Shown one piece after another: positions 24,560-34,205 of a DNA stretch of 64,000 bases. How positions within the stretch are numbered: position 1 is the first letter of the stretch; each line of letters starts with the position of its first letter. A program made the position numbers and the translations under genes. This DNA is from Streptomyces novaecaesareae (GTDB lineage: Bacteria; Actinomycetota; Actinomycetes; Streptomycetales; Streptomycetaceae): assembly GCF_000716875.1 (NCBI RefSeq), contig NZ_JNWQ01000010.1:44458-108457 (forward strand), in the 5' to 3' direction. The notes under the pieces were generated by a model. The model was not told the DNA's origin, did no database searches, and saw only the letters and a list, made by a program, of their open reading frames with translations.

Positions 24560-24841
24560 TCAGTCGGTGGGCCAGTTGTGCTGGGTGACGCCGCCCGGGT
24601 GGTGGAGGACGGTGTGCACGTGGGTGAGAGCGTCGGGGGCGACGCGCAGGCCGGTTTCCTCCCAGAGCTCGCGGGCGGCGGCTGCGGTCAGGTTCTCGCC
24701 GGGGTCGAGTTTGCCGCTGGGAGCGTGCCACTGGCCGTAGCCGTAGGGGCCGCCGCGCTGGGACAGCAGGATCTTGTCCTCGGGGGTGCGGACGATGATG
24801 TGCACGTCGATGACGGGGATCTGCCGGGTGCTGGTGCTCAT
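24560..24841 (-). CDS. Nudix hydrolase, C-terminally shortened
   Basis: A 93-residue protein with a complete Nudix box (G-x5-E-x7-REUxEExGU, from GKLDPGENL to EETGL, about residues 43-65), which binds the metal and cleaves nucleoside diphosphates linked to other moieties. The start MSTSTRQIPVIDVHIIVRTP is normal for the group. Full-length relatives are about 140-150 residues and continue past HNWPTD with a conserved second half; here a stop follows that motif and then a strong terminator. The product may be non-functional or a minimal form. Confidence 0.7.
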   Translation of the reverse strand: MSTSTRQIPVIDVHIIVRTPEDKILLSQRGGPYGYGQWHAPSGKLDPGENLTAAAARELWEETGLRVAPDALTHVHTVLHHPGGVTQHNWPTD

Positions 24842-25086
24842 GGTTCTCTAACTGCCTTGCTGTGTTTTGGTGTTGGTGGTGCGATCGGAGCGCTGTGTCG
24901 GCTGCTCGGTCGCCCCCGGGCGGTGCTGCGCCGGCAGAGCTTCGCCGCACGCGGAACCGAGACGCCGGCAACAACGGATCCACCGTTGCGGCCCCCCAAT
25001 CCGAGCCCGGCTGGGAAGTGTGAAATCCGAGTGCTGTGGTCAACCGGCGTGGCAGGATCGGCGTAGTCACGTTAAGGGAGGGACCT

Positions 25087-25743
25087 GTGGCGCTGAGTCA
25101 CGATGAGTGGGTGATGCTGGAGGCTGCCGCTGCCGAGAGTTCCGGCTGGCTGACAGGGGATCTTCCCCTGCAGCGCCGGATCGCGCAGCACGGGACCGTC
25201 CGCCGGCTCGTCGGAGCGAAGCTGTGCGAGTTCGCCGGCCCTGAACAGCTCGACGCTCTCGCCGCCAGCGGGGCCCGTCCGGCGTGGGCGGTGCGGGTCA
25301 CCGGGCTGGGGCAGGACCTGCTGCGCTACCGGGCCCTGCGGGACCGCCCTGCCGAGCGGCCCGTCACACCGGTGGTCGACTGCGTGCCGGACACCACGAT
25401 CAGCGTGCGCGCCTTCGACCTGCCCCTCCTCCGCGCCGTCTGCAAGGACGCGGAGGCCGGCCTCCTCCCCGGTGTGGACGCCGGCCTGCTGGGTACGGCC
25501 ATCGCCAGGGCGCGCCCGGTCGAGGGCTCCAGCCGGCACAGCGTGGACGTCACCGAGGCCGAGCTCGCGGTGATCCTGCGGGTCTTCTACCTGGAATCCC
25601 TGCGCGGTGGCGGCGCCGCCGGCTACCACCACGTCCTGCGCTCTTCACCTCTGACAGACGCTCTGAGGCCCGATCCGGTGTGTCGTCCGGCGGCCACCGT
25701 CGTACGAGCTCGCGCCGCCCTCTCCATCGCTACGGCCCGCTGA
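25087..25743 (+). CDS. Uncharacterised protein, resembles DUF6417-like streptomycete proteins
   Basis: A 218-residue protein. The first half looks like a winged-helix region (LSHDEWVMLEAAAAESSG ... WAVRVTGLGQDLLRYRAL); the second half has VRAFDLPLLRAV and VDVTEAELAVILRVFYLESLRG. This order recalls DUF6417 proteins of Streptomyces, but this is a judgement from memory. The last 35 residues (after YHHVLRSS) do not look conserved and may be an altered C-terminus. GTG 25087 follows GGGAGGGAC. Confidence 0.55.
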   Translation: MALSHDEWVMLEAAAAESSGWLTGDLPLQRRIAQHGTVRRLVGAKLCEFAGPEQLDALAASGARPAWAVRVTGLGQDLLRYRALRDRPAERPVTPVVDCVPDTTISVRAFDLPLLRAVCKDAEAGLLPGVDAGLLGTAIARARPVEGSSRHSVDVTEAELAVILRVFYLESLRGGGAAGYHHVLRSSPLTDALRPDPVCRPAATVVRARAALSIATAR

Positions 25744-25776
25744 AGAGCCTTTTCGGAGCATCCGGCGGTCGCAAGC

Positions 25777-26055
25777 GTGGCATTGGAAGCCGCTCAACCC
25801 CTGATGCGCCGCCGCATCCCCGTTCCGGAGCGGCGGGCCGCACTCCGGGTGGATGCTGCACGGGCCTACAGCCAACAAGGCAGGCTGATTGAGGGATACC
25901 AAGCGCTCAGGATCGCGGAACGCTGCGCGTCTGAGGACATTCGCCGGCGTCCCAGCGTGCTGGAACTGGTCGGTGACATGGCCGCGCGGGACCGACGCGG
26001 TACTGTCCCGGAACTCGCCGTTTCTGCCAGGAGTTGGGAGTCCGGATTTGACTGA
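25777..26055 (+). pseudogene. C-terminal remnant of a helix-turn-helix (XRE-type) regulator
   Basis: This open frame (92 codons from a GTG) matches only the C-terminal, TPR-like end of the streptomycete XRE regulators that stand next to flavoprotein and Nudix genes: ERRAALRVDAARAYSQQGR, QALRIAERCASEDIRRRPSV, DRRGTVPELAVSAR. The DNA-binding N-terminus is missing. The same frame runs upstream to the stop of the preceding gene at 25743. The 3' end overlaps the TTG start of the flavoprotein gene. Confidence 0.55.
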
Positions 26056-26603
26056 GAGCCGCGAGCCTTTCCTCTATGTCGTCGTCTGCGCTTCGGGAAT
26101 AGCCGACGGTGTGGGCGAAACTGATCGCCGCTGCCCATGTCGAGGGCTGGAAGGTCGGTGTGATTGCTACCCCCAGTGCCCTCGGCTTCATAGACCAGGG
26201 CGCGGTCGAGGCCCAGACCGGCTATCCGATCCGCTCGGCCTGGCGCACGCCGAGCATTCCGCAGCCGCTGCCCCCGGCAGACGCGATCGCGGTGGCCCCC
26301 GCAACGTTCAACACCGTCAACAAGTGGGCCGCCGGCATCTCCGACACGCTTGCCCTCGGCATCCTCTGTGAGGCGTACGGGCTCGGCATCCCCGTTGCCG
26401 TTCAGCCCTACGTCAACTCCGCCCAGGCCGGTCACCCGGCCTATTCGGAGAGCCTGGCCCGACTGCGCTCGATGGGCGTCCTGATCGGCGACTACGTGCC
26501 CCACAAGCCCAAGTCCGGCGGAGGACGCGACAAATACAGCTGGACCCATGTCCTCGACCTGCTCCGTCCTACCCGCAGCCGCCTTTCCGAGCGGGCCACG
26601 TGA
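26048..26603 (+). pseudogene. Flavoprotein gene with a +1 frameshift
   Basis: The reading from TTG 26048 gives LTESREPFLYVVVCASGIAD, the start of a flavoprotein (phosphopantothenoylcysteine decarboxylase-like) family; the reading from 26109 in another frame gives the rest: IAAAHVEGWKVGVIATPSAL, QTGYPIRSAWRTP, VAPATFNTVNKWAAGISDTL, PYVNSAQAGHPAYSESLARL. Removing one base near 26115-26118 (GGCGAAACT to GGCAAACT) would join the two parts as GIADGVGKLIAAA. Either a recent inactivation or a sequencing error. It stands between a regulator remnant and a Nudix gene, an arrangement seen intact in other streptomycetes. Confidence 0.7.
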
Positions 26604-26641
26604 CGGGCGATACCGCGGATCGAGATCAACAGGAGGCAGGG

Positions 26642-27064
26642 ATGCCGCCGCTTCACTCGGTGTCCGTCGCGGGGGTGGTGGCGCGGGAGGACGGCCGGGT
26701 GCTGGCGATTCGTCCGGCTGACAACGGGGCTTGGGAGCTTCCGGGTGGCGTGCTGGAGCTGGACGAGGCCATCGAGGACGGCGTGCGCCGCGAAGTCCAC
26801 GAGGAGACCGGGATCAAGGTCGGCGTGGAGCGGTTGACCGGCGTCTACAAGAATGTGAGCCGAGGGATCGTCGCCCTCGTTTTCCGCTGCCGACCGGAGA
26901 GCGGGGCAGCGCGGCTCTCGGACGAGGCAGCCGAAGTCGACTGGCTCACACCGGCCGAGGTGTCCGACCGCATGGCCGAGGTCTATGTCGTACGTGTCCT
27001 GGACGCGCTTCGGGACGACATGGCACCAAGCATCAGGAGCCACGACGGCCGACACCTGCTGTGA
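26642..27064 (+). CDS. Nudix hydrolase
   Basis: A 140-residue Nudix protein with the full box (GGVLELDEAIEDGVRREVHE then EETGI, residues about 36-58) and the usual flanking strands (LHSVSVAGVVAREDGRVLAI; GIVALVFRCRPESG). Substrate not predictable. A GTG at 26600 overlaps the flavoprotein stop, but AGGAGG at 26631-26636 places the start at ATG 26642. It is the last gene of the regulator-flavoprotein-Nudix group. Confidence 0.88.
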   Translation: MPPLHSVSVAGVVAREDGRVLAIRPADNGAWELPGGVLELDEAIEDGVRREVHEETGIKVGVERLTGVYKNVSRGIVALVFRCRPESGAARLSDEAAEVDWLTPAEVSDRMAEVYVVRVLDALRDDMAPSIRSHDGRHLL

Positions 27065-27240
27065 CGACATCGATCCGCCTGCCGTCTGATCGACACCAGT
27101 ATCACCTCCACGTGTAGCGCGAGGTAGGTGGCCTTGGTTCGGGGCGGCAAGCACAAGGAGTGACGTCTTCAATACTCGATGTCAATTGATCGTGGTCAGG
27201 CCTGGGGCGGTCGCCGAGGTGTCCGCTGTAGGGTCGAGTC

Positions 27241-28917
27241 GTGGCAACTCTGGCGCTCTTTGACATCGACAAGCAGGCGTTGCCTGAGGTTCCCGCGGAA
27301 GCCGTCGAGCATGGCGAGGTCTTCACCCGCCCTTGGGTCGTCGAGCTCATCCTCGATCTGCTCGGCTACACGCCGGACAAGGACCTCGCGCAGCTGAAGG
27401 TCGTCGAGCCTGCTTGTGGTGCAGGAGCGTTCCTCGGCGTGATCGCTTCACGGATCAGCGCCTCATGTCGAGCCCACGGTCGTCCGATCACCGACGCGGC
27501 GAACGCCGTCCAGGCGTTCGACCTGCTCGGGCGCAACGTGGCCGAGAGCCGTGGAGTCATCGAGCAACGGCTCCACGATGATGGCTGGGAGCGGCGTGAG
27601 GCGCGGAAGGTTGCCTCGTACTGGGTGAAGCAGGGCGACTATCTTCTCCAGGCTGACGCCGAGCACCGTGCGGACTTCGTCGTCGGCAATCCCCCCTACA
27701 TCAGGCTGGAGGATGTCCCCGACGACCGGATGGACGCTTACCGCAGAGCCTGCCCCACGATGGGAGGCCGCGCCGATATCTATATCGGCTTCTACGAGGT
27801 GGCGCTCCGGAGCCTGCAGCCAGGGGGCCGGCTCGGCTTCATCTGCGCAGACCGTTGGATGAGGAACCAGTACGGCCGTAAGCTCCGCCAGCTGGTGACC
27901 AGGCAGTTCAGTATGGATCTGACGCTGGTGATGCACGACGTGGACGCCTTCCAGGAGCAGGTTTCGGCGTACCCCGCTGTCACGATCATTTCCCGACAGG
28001 CACAGGGTGGCGCGGTTGCCGCCGATGCGACCCGCGCGTTCGGGGAGCCGGAGGCCCGTGACTTCCTCGCCTGGTACGAGGCCGAGGGGCGGAAGCCGAT
28101 CGCCACGGCCTCCTTTCAGGCGGCCCCTCTGCCGCATTGGTTCCCTGATGAGGACTCCTGGCCAGCGGCCTCACCTGCCAGGCTCGCGGTTCTTGAAGAC
28201 CTCAGCGACCGGTTTCGGCTGCTAGAGGACAAGAGCACGGGGACACGCGTCGGCATCGGTATCGCGACCGGTGCGGACAAGGTCTTCATTACTGATGATC
28301 CTGAACTGGTTGAGCCGGACCGGCTCCTGCCTCTGGCCATGGTTCGAGACACCACCAGCGGCTCCATCGACTGGAGCGGGTCCTGCCTGGTCAATCCGTG
28401 GAACTCCCAGGGCGAACTCGTTGACCTTGCTGCCTATCCGAAACTCGGCGCTTACTTTCGCCAACACAGTGGCGCTCTTCGTAAGAGGTATGTCGCAGTC
28501 AAGCAGCCCGACCGTTGGTACAAGACGATCGACAAGGTCGACCACAGACTGACGAGCCGGTCCAAGCTCTTCTTCCCGGACATGAAACTGACGATCCATC
28601 CGGTGCTCGACGAAGGGAAGTTGTACCCTCACCACAACCTGTACTTCATCGTCTCGGACGTCTGGGACATGCGCGTGCTCGGTGGCCTGCTCCTCTCCAA
28701 GGTAGCTGAGGCGTTCGTGGAGGCATACGCGGTCAAGATGCGTGGGGGAACGCTCCGCTTCCAAGCGCAGTACCTCCGCAAGATCCGTGTGCCAGACCCG
28801 GTGGCCATCGCCGATGAGGACCGTACCGCCTTGGCAGACGCCTTCGACAAGCGGGACGTGAATGCGGCCACCGAGGCAGCACTGCGCGTCTACGGGCTTA
28901 CCGAGCTTCCCGATTAG
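27241..28917 (+). CDS. N6-adenine DNA methyltransferase of a type II R-M system (XhoI/PaeR7I type)
   Basis: A 558-residue gamma-type adenine methyltransferase: SAM-binding motif I VVEPACGAGAFL (E56), catalytic motif IV NPPY (N150-Y153) in DFVVGNPPYIRLED, the second helper motif ADIYIGFYEVALRSL-QPGG, and a C-terminal target-recognition half (RVGIGIATGADKVFI ... PHHNLYFIVSD). The order NPPY before a long TRD and the neighbour gene indicate the modification enzyme for CTCGAG, an inference. GTG 27241 seems leaderless or weakly preceded. G+C is visibly lower than in flanking core genes, consistent with transfer. Confidence 0.9.
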   Translation: MATLALFDIDKQALPEVPAEAVEHGEVFTRPWVVELILDLLGYTPDKDLAQLKVVEPACGAGAFLGVIASRISASCRAHGRPITDAANAVQAFDLLGRNVAESRGVIEQRLHDDGWERREARKVASYWVKQGDYLLQADAEHRADFVVGNPPYIRLEDVPDDRMDAYRRACPTMGGRADIYIGFYEVALRSLQPGGRLGFICADRWMRNQYGRKLRQLVTRQFSMDLTLVMHDVDAFQEQVSAYPAVTIISRQAQGGAVAADATRAFGEPEARDFLAWYEAEGRKPIATASFQAAPLPHWFPDEDSWPAASPARLAVLEDLSDRFRLLEDKSTGTRVGIGIATGADKVFITDDPELVEPDRLLPLAMVRDTTSGSIDWSGSCLVNPWNSQGELVDLAAYPKLGAYFRQHSGALRKRYVAVKQPDRWYKTIDKVDHRLTSRSKLFFPDMKLTIHPVLDEGKLYPHHNLYFIVSDVWDMRVLGGLLLSKVAEAFVEAYAVKMRGGTLRFQAQYLRKIRVPDPVAIADEDRTALADAFDKRDVNAATEAALRVYGLTELPD

Positions 28918-28929
28918 GAGGAACCGATC

Positions 28930-29700
28930 TTGACGGTCAGCCGCCAGGACTTCGAGGACGCCGTCGCGGCGTACTGGGGTGTCAAACAGGCCCAGAACGA
29001 ACAGTCGGCGATCAAGGCCGCAGTTGGCGCCGGCACGGCGGGTTCCGTCAGAGGTGGTAAGCACTTCGATTCCATCGCGACCCTCTTGGCGAAGTTCTTC
29101 CTCGAAGCGGGCTACCCGCGCGAGAGCATTCGGATCGCCAAGTCCCAGCGTCTGGAGCTTCCCGGTTACTACAGGCCTCAGAAGCAGTGGGACGTCGTCG
29201 TCGCCTATGAGAACACGCTGGTGGCTGCCTTCGAGATGAAGGCCCTGGGCGGGCCGTCTTTCGGCAACAACTACAACAACCGGGTCGAGGAGGCCCTCGG
29301 CAGCGCCGTCGACCTTCGAAGGGCGGCGCTGGCCGACCTCTACCCCGGGGAGAAGCCCTGGCTCGGCTATTTCTTCATCATGCAGGACGAGGAAGGGTCG
29401 AGGCGGCCCGTGAAGCCGGCTGATGGGGCTCTCCCAGTCGAGGGCGTCTGGCACGGCAAGTCCTACCAGGAGCGGTTCGGTATCTTCTGCCAGCGGTTGA
29501 TGGCCGAGCAGCTCTACGACGCGGTCTGCTACGTCACGTCGTCCGCGACTGACCCGAAGCCGAATGAGCCGGTTGTCAGTCTGGACTGGAGGCACTTTTC
29601 TGCCGCCATAAACGCGCGGATCGGCTACCTGCAGGAACTGGGACTGCCGAGGCCGCAGTGGCCTCATAGCACGCTGTTCGGGAACCTCGGCCAAGACTGA
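28930..29700 (+). CDS. XhoI/PaeR7I-family type II restriction endonuclease
   Basis: A 256-residue protein starting at TTG 28930, 12 bases after the methylase stop, with AGGAGG overlapping that stop. It has the XhoI-family signature: GGKHFDSIATLLAKFF, ELPGYYRPQKQWDVVV, AAFEMKALGGPSFGNNYNNR and VEEALGSAVDL. The probable PD-(D/E)xK residues are D88, E102 and K104 (WDVVV ... FEMK). Members of this family cut CTCGAG; the specificity here is inferred from the family. No separate controller gene was found. Confidence 0.9.
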   Translation: MTVSRQDFEDAVAAYWGVKQAQNEQSAIKAAVGAGTAGSVRGGKHFDSIATLLAKFFLEAGYPRESIRIAKSQRLELPGYYRPQKQWDVVVAYENTLVAAFEMKALGGPSFGNNYNNRVEEALGSAVDLRRAALADLYPGEKPWLGYFFIMQDEEGSRRPVKPADGALPVEGVWHGKSYQERFGIFCQRLMAEQLYDAVCYVTSSATDPKPNEPVVSLDWRHFSAAINARIGYLQELGLPRPQWPHSTLFGNLGQD

Positions 29701-29870
29701 TGATCTGCGTGAGCGAAGCGGGCGCGCACTGCGTAGCACGTGCTGGGTCGGGCGGGATCGTGGGGCAGGAGGAAGCGTCCTGACCCGAGGGTTTGTCGCC
29801 AAGTGATCGATGGCAGCAGCAATCAACATGATCGCTCTCGGACTCGGGAATGCCTGGTCCGGGATACCGT

Positions 29871-29902
29871 GCAGGCTCCCATCCGAGGGGATGGGAGCCT
29901 GC
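29871..29902. terminator. Terminator between the R-M genes and ctaA
   Basis: A perfect 14-bp stem GCAGGCTCCCATCC / GGATGGGAGCCTGC with loop GAGG lies 20 bases beyond the ctaA stop (minus strand) and probably marks the native end of ctaA. Confidence 0.75.
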
Positions 29903-29922
29903 ACAGTGCGTCGAGGTTGTGC

Positions 29923-30903
29923 TCAGACGGTGGCAGCTTGTGGGGTCTGTGCGGGCAGCTGGTCGGCGACCTCTTCGGCCTCGCGGGTGCGGAGGGCCAG
30001 CGGAATGCGGAGGGCGGCGATCCAGGTGAGGGTGGCGCCGAGCATGTGGAGGCCGACCATGAGCTCGGGGGCATCCGTGAAGTACTGGATGAAGCCGAGT
30101 ACACCCTGGAGGAGCAGTACCGCGAGCAGTTCCTTGGTGCGGGCCTTGGCGGGCTGGGGGGCCTTGACGGCGGCGAAGACGAAGATCATCGCGATGGTCA
30201 GGCCGACCGAGATGAACGCGAAGTCGGCGTGGAACTGGGCGAGGCGGTCGTAGTCCAGCGGGATGCGGGGGACGATCTTGTTGTCCCTCGGCGTGCCCGG
30301 GTGGTGGCCGGCGCCGGTGACCAGGGTGCCGGCCGTGACGAGCAGGCCGATCACGGTGACCAGGACGTACGAGAGCTGGTGGATGGGGCGGGCCACGTGG
30401 AGCTTGGGGGCGCCGTCCCCTTCCTTCGACCGTTCCCACATCAGGAGGGCGACCCAGACCAGCGCCATCGCGGCGATCATGTGCAGCGCCACGGTGTACG
30501 GGTTGAGGCCGGTCAGCACGGTGATGCCGCCGAGCACTGCATTGCTCATCACCAGCCAGAACTGCGCCCAGCCGAGCTTCGTCAGGCTCCGCCGCCAGGG
30601 GCGGTGGCAGCGGGCGGCGAGGATGGCCCAGCCGACCGCCGCGCTCAGCACGTAGGTGAGCATCCGGTTGGTGAACTCGACGACGCCGTGGAAGCCCATC
30701 TCGGCGGTGGGCGTCAGGCTCTCGGCGGTGCAGCGGGGCCACGTCGTACAGCCGAGGCCGGAGGCGGTGAGCCGGACGGCGCCGCCGGTGACGACGATCA
30801 CCACGCTCATCACCAGCGCGGCGAACGTGGCGCGCCGGACCATCGCGGCGGAGGGCTGCCAGCGCTCGGCGAGCAGGGAGAAGGGGTTCAGCACGCGCTC
30901 CAT
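29923..30903 (-). CDS. ctaA: Heme A synthase, COX15/CtaA family
   Basis: Oxidises the methyl group of heme O to give heme A. The 326-residue membrane protein has about eight hydrophobic segments and the heme-ligand-region motifs VTGGAVRLTASGLGCTTWPR, HGVVEFTNRMLTYVL (first repeat) and QFHADFAFISV, MVGLHMLGATLTW (second repeat). The loop CTTWPRC holds the two cysteines common in this family. ATG 30903 follows the usual MERVLNPFSLLAERW start. Confidence 0.95.
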   Translation of the reverse strand: MERVLNPFSLLAERWQPSAAMVRRATFAALVMSVVIVVTGGAVRLTASGLGCTTWPRCTAESLTPTAEMGFHGVVEFTNRMLTYVLSAAVGWAILAARCHRPWRRSLTKLGWAQFWLVMSNAVLGGITVLTGLNPYTVALHMIAAMALVWVALLMWERSKEGDGAPKLHVARPIHQLSYVLVTVIGLLVTAGTLVTGAGHHPGTPRDNKIVPRIPLDYDRLAQFHADFAFISVGLTIAMIFVFAAVKAPQPAKARTKELLAVLLLQGVLGFIQYFTDAPELMVGLHMLGATLTWIAALRIPLALRTREAEEVADQLPAQTPQAATV

Positions 30904-30948
30904 CGTAGGCGGCCTTACGGGCGATCTTGGGGCGGGGCGCGGGGTGCG

Positions 30949-31358
30949 GTGACCGGGGACCAAAGCGGACTGGCCGGCCTCCTCGCGGCGGCCGCCCAGG
31001 CCGTCGGCGCCGACCAGGAGTGCCGCAGCCTCGGGGTCACCAACCTCTACGGCGAGTTCATCGAGGCCGATGACACCCACACCCCCGATGCCGAGGGCGC
31101 CGTCGCGGTCGGCGGCAACGCCGACTTCACCGGCGGCTTCTCCGTCGGCCAGGAGCTGACCGCCGCCGAGGTCGACTCGCTGCCCGGCAAGAACGCGCTG
31201 GTCGTGGCCGGCAAGATCACCGGTCAGAACACCCAGGTGATGAAGGGCGACGGCGTCTACGGCCCGTGCTGCCGCTGGCGGTCGGCGGTGCCGTGGTGAT
31301 CGCCGCCGGTGGCCCGATCGTGGTGGCCGCGCGGCGCAAGGCGGCCAAGAAGGCCTGA
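30949..31358 (+). pseudogene. Remnant of a choice-of-anchor A surface protein
   Basis: From GTG 30949 the frame reads CRSLGVTNLYGEFIEADDTH, EGAVAVGGNADFTGGF and LPGKNALVVAGKITGQNTQV, the N-terminal part of choice-of-anchor A (CAA) domains, and stops at 31299. In another frame from about 31266 comes VLPLAVGGAVVIAAGGPIVV followed by AARRKAAKKA, the membrane anchor and basic tail of such a protein. A large internal deletion with a frame change and loss of a normal signal peptide explain this. Intact members are several hundred residues long and sortase-anchored. Confidence 0.65.
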
Positions 31359-31678
31359 TAGGGGCCGAAAAGCCCGAATGTTCGTCGGCTGATCGAAGCG
31401 ACGCCCCCGGGTGATTGAACCTGATCGCCGGGAGCGCCGTTCTGTCTGAAAGGTGACGAAGTTCATTCAAGTCCGCCGAATCCGCATTCTGCGAGGTGGT
31501 GACTGTGATGGGCTGGTCATGCACATCGGAGAACGGGCGGACAGACGAAATCCGGTCGTACGGCGGGGTGTGGCGGGATGCGGGAGTGCCGGTAGAGTCC
31601 CTCGGACAGCTCGTGGCGGGCCACCGCGATCCAATCAACACGCCTGCTGCGCAAGACCGTTCGGAGGGGAACAGGGTA
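31359..31678. other. Intergenic region before the LAQTG protein gene
   Basis: The 320 bases hold an imperfect hairpin at about 31397-31441, which may end the pseudogene transcript, and must contain the promoter of the next gene; TAGAGT near 31592 is a possible -10 box without a good -35 partner. No further gene was seen. Confidence 0.4.
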
Positions 31679-32359
31679 ATGGCGCGACAGCAGCGGCACA
31701 TCGGGATCGGCGCGGCGGCACTTGCCGGTACGGCGGCGGCCGGTTTTCTACTTCCCTTGGCGCTGGCCACCGACGCCTCGGCGCACGTGCCGACGTGGTC
31801 GGTGACCTGCGACAAGATCGTGGTCGACCTGATCAACTACAGCCCCAAGGCCGACGTGAAGAACACCGTCAGCCTCACCATCGACGGCGAGAAGGTCCTG
31901 GACGCCAAGACCTTCCCCGCGGAGTTCCACGGCACCTTCCCGGTGAAGGACCACACTGCCCCGATCAAGGCGAACCTGGTGGTTTCCACCACGGAGAACC
32001 CGAACGACAAGGGCTGGAACATCAACGAGACCAAGACCATCGAGCCGTGCCACACGCCGACTCCGACCCCGACGCCCACCCCCACCAAGACCCCGACGCC
32101 CACCCCGACGCCGACCGTGACGCCGACGAAGACCCCGACCCCCACGCCGACCCCGACCACGCCGCCGACCGTGAGCCCGTCGACCCCGCCCGCCCCGAGC
32201 ACCCCCGCCCCGGCGCCCAGCACCAGCGGACCGGCGCTCGCCCAGACCGGTAGCAGCGACGCGACCCCGGTGATCGCGGCGGCCGGCGGCGGCGTGCTGC
32301 TGGTCGGCGGCGCGCTCGTCCTGCTCGCCCGCAAGCGCCGTGGCGGCAGCCAGAGCTGA
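31679..32359 (+). CDS. Secreted LAQTG sortase-substrate protein with Pro/Thr linker
   Basis: A 226-residue precursor. An N-terminal signal peptide (MARQQRHIGIGAAALAGTAA..., likely cut after DASA), a small beta-type domain with two cysteines (VTCDKIVVDLINYSPKAD ... EPC), a long PTPTPT/KTPTPT stalk rich in Thr-Pro (about residues 122-180), the sortase motif LAQTG, a hydrophobic segment (PVIAAAGGGVLLVGGALVLL) and the tail ARKRRGGSQS. This is the class E sortase substrate plan of streptomycetes. ATG 31679 follows GGAGGGG. The folded domain is of unknown function. Confidence 0.85.
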   Translation: MARQQRHIGIGAAALAGTAAAGFLLPLALATDASAHVPTWSVTCDKIVVDLINYSPKADVKNTVSLTIDGEKVLDAKTFPAEFHGTFPVKDHTAPIKANLVVSTTENPNDKGWNINETKTIEPCHTPTPTPTPTPTKTPTPTPTPTVTPTKTPTPTPTPTTPPTVSPSTPPAPSTPAPAPSTSGPALAQTGSSDATPVIAAAGGGVLLVGGALVLLARKRRGGSQS

Positions 32360-32380
32360 CGTGCCGTGAGCTGAACACCG

Positions 32381-32416
32381 CAACGCCCCCCGGCCTCAAC
32401 TGGCCGGGGGGCGTTG
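32381..32416. terminator. Bidirectional terminator after the LAQTG gene
   Basis: A perfect 15-bp stem (CAACGCCCCCCGGCC and complement, loop TCAACT) between the LAQTG gene and the convergent ABC permease gene. Confidence 0.75.
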
Positions 32417-32435
32417 TGCGTTCGTGCGTCGCCGG

Positions 32436-33196
32436 TCACTCCCAGCGGAAGAAGCGGGCGGCCGCGGCCAGGCCCAGCACGGCCCAGCCGGCCAGGATCC
32501 CGAGGTCCGCCCAGGGCACTCCGGCGCCGCTCTGCAGCACCGAGCGCAGGCCGTCCGAGAGCGCCGAGATCGGCAGCAGCTCCAGCAGTGACCGTACGGC
32601 GCCGGGGAACTTGCTCAGCGGCACGATCACCCCGCCGGCGAGCAGCAGCAGGATGAAGACCAGGTTGGCGGCGGCCAGCGTGGCCTCGGCCTTCAGGGTG
32701 CCGGCCATCAGCAGGCCGAGCCCGGAGAAGGCGGCGGTGCCGAGGACTAGCAGCGCGACCACCGACAACGGGTTGCCCAGCGGGGACCAGCCCAGCGCCA
32801 GCGCGATCACCGACAGCAGCGCGACCTGCAGCGCCTCCGTCACCAGGACGCAGCCGGTCTTGGCGGTCAGCAGCGCCCAGCGCGGCAGCGGGCTGGCGCC
32901 GAGCCGCTTCAGCACGCCGTAGCGGCGTTCGAAGCCGGTGGCGATGGCCTGCCCGGTGAAGGCGGTGGACATCACGGCCAGCGCGAGCAGGCCGGGGGCC
33001 AGGAAGTCGACCCGCTTGCCGGGGCCCTCGACCGCGACGATGTCCACGGCGGAGAACAGCACCAGCAGCACGGTCGGGATGACCACGGTGAGCAGCAGCT
33101 GCTCACCGTTGCGCAGCAGCATCCGGGTCTCGAAGGCGGTCTGGGCGAGCAGCATCCGGCCGACGGGGGCGGCACCGGGCTTCGGTGCGTACGAGG

Positions 33197-33200
<4 letters not shown>
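32436..33200 (-). CDS. ABC-2 type transporter permease
   Basis: A 254-residue permease with about six hydrophobic segments (for example LLLTVVIPTVLLVLFSAVDI, GLLALAVMSTAFTGQAIATG, LLVLGTAAFSGLGLLMAG). The ABC-2 signature region GFERRYGVLKRLGASPLPR is present. GTG at 33200 overlaps the ATPase stop by 4 bases, so the two form one exporter. In Streptomyces this pair stands divergent from the suf operon; substrate unknown. Confidence 0.9.
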
Positions 33201-34138
<938 letters not shown>

Positions 34139-34205
34139 ACCGGCGAGTCTAAGAGGCGCTCACACGCAGGCCGGACGGCGGCCTCGGTGATCGTTTTCCC
34201 AGGCC

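Noticed and set aside
24842..25086. Frame with GVGGAIGALCRLLGR resembling the start of a fluoride channel (CrcB)
   Set aside because: No second conserved segment, no ribosome-binding site, and the frame overlaps the start of the next gene; chance similarity.
32050..32170. Repeats that might suggest a CRISPR or satellite array
   Set aside because: They encode the Thr-Pro stalk of a surface protein in frame; no spacer structure.
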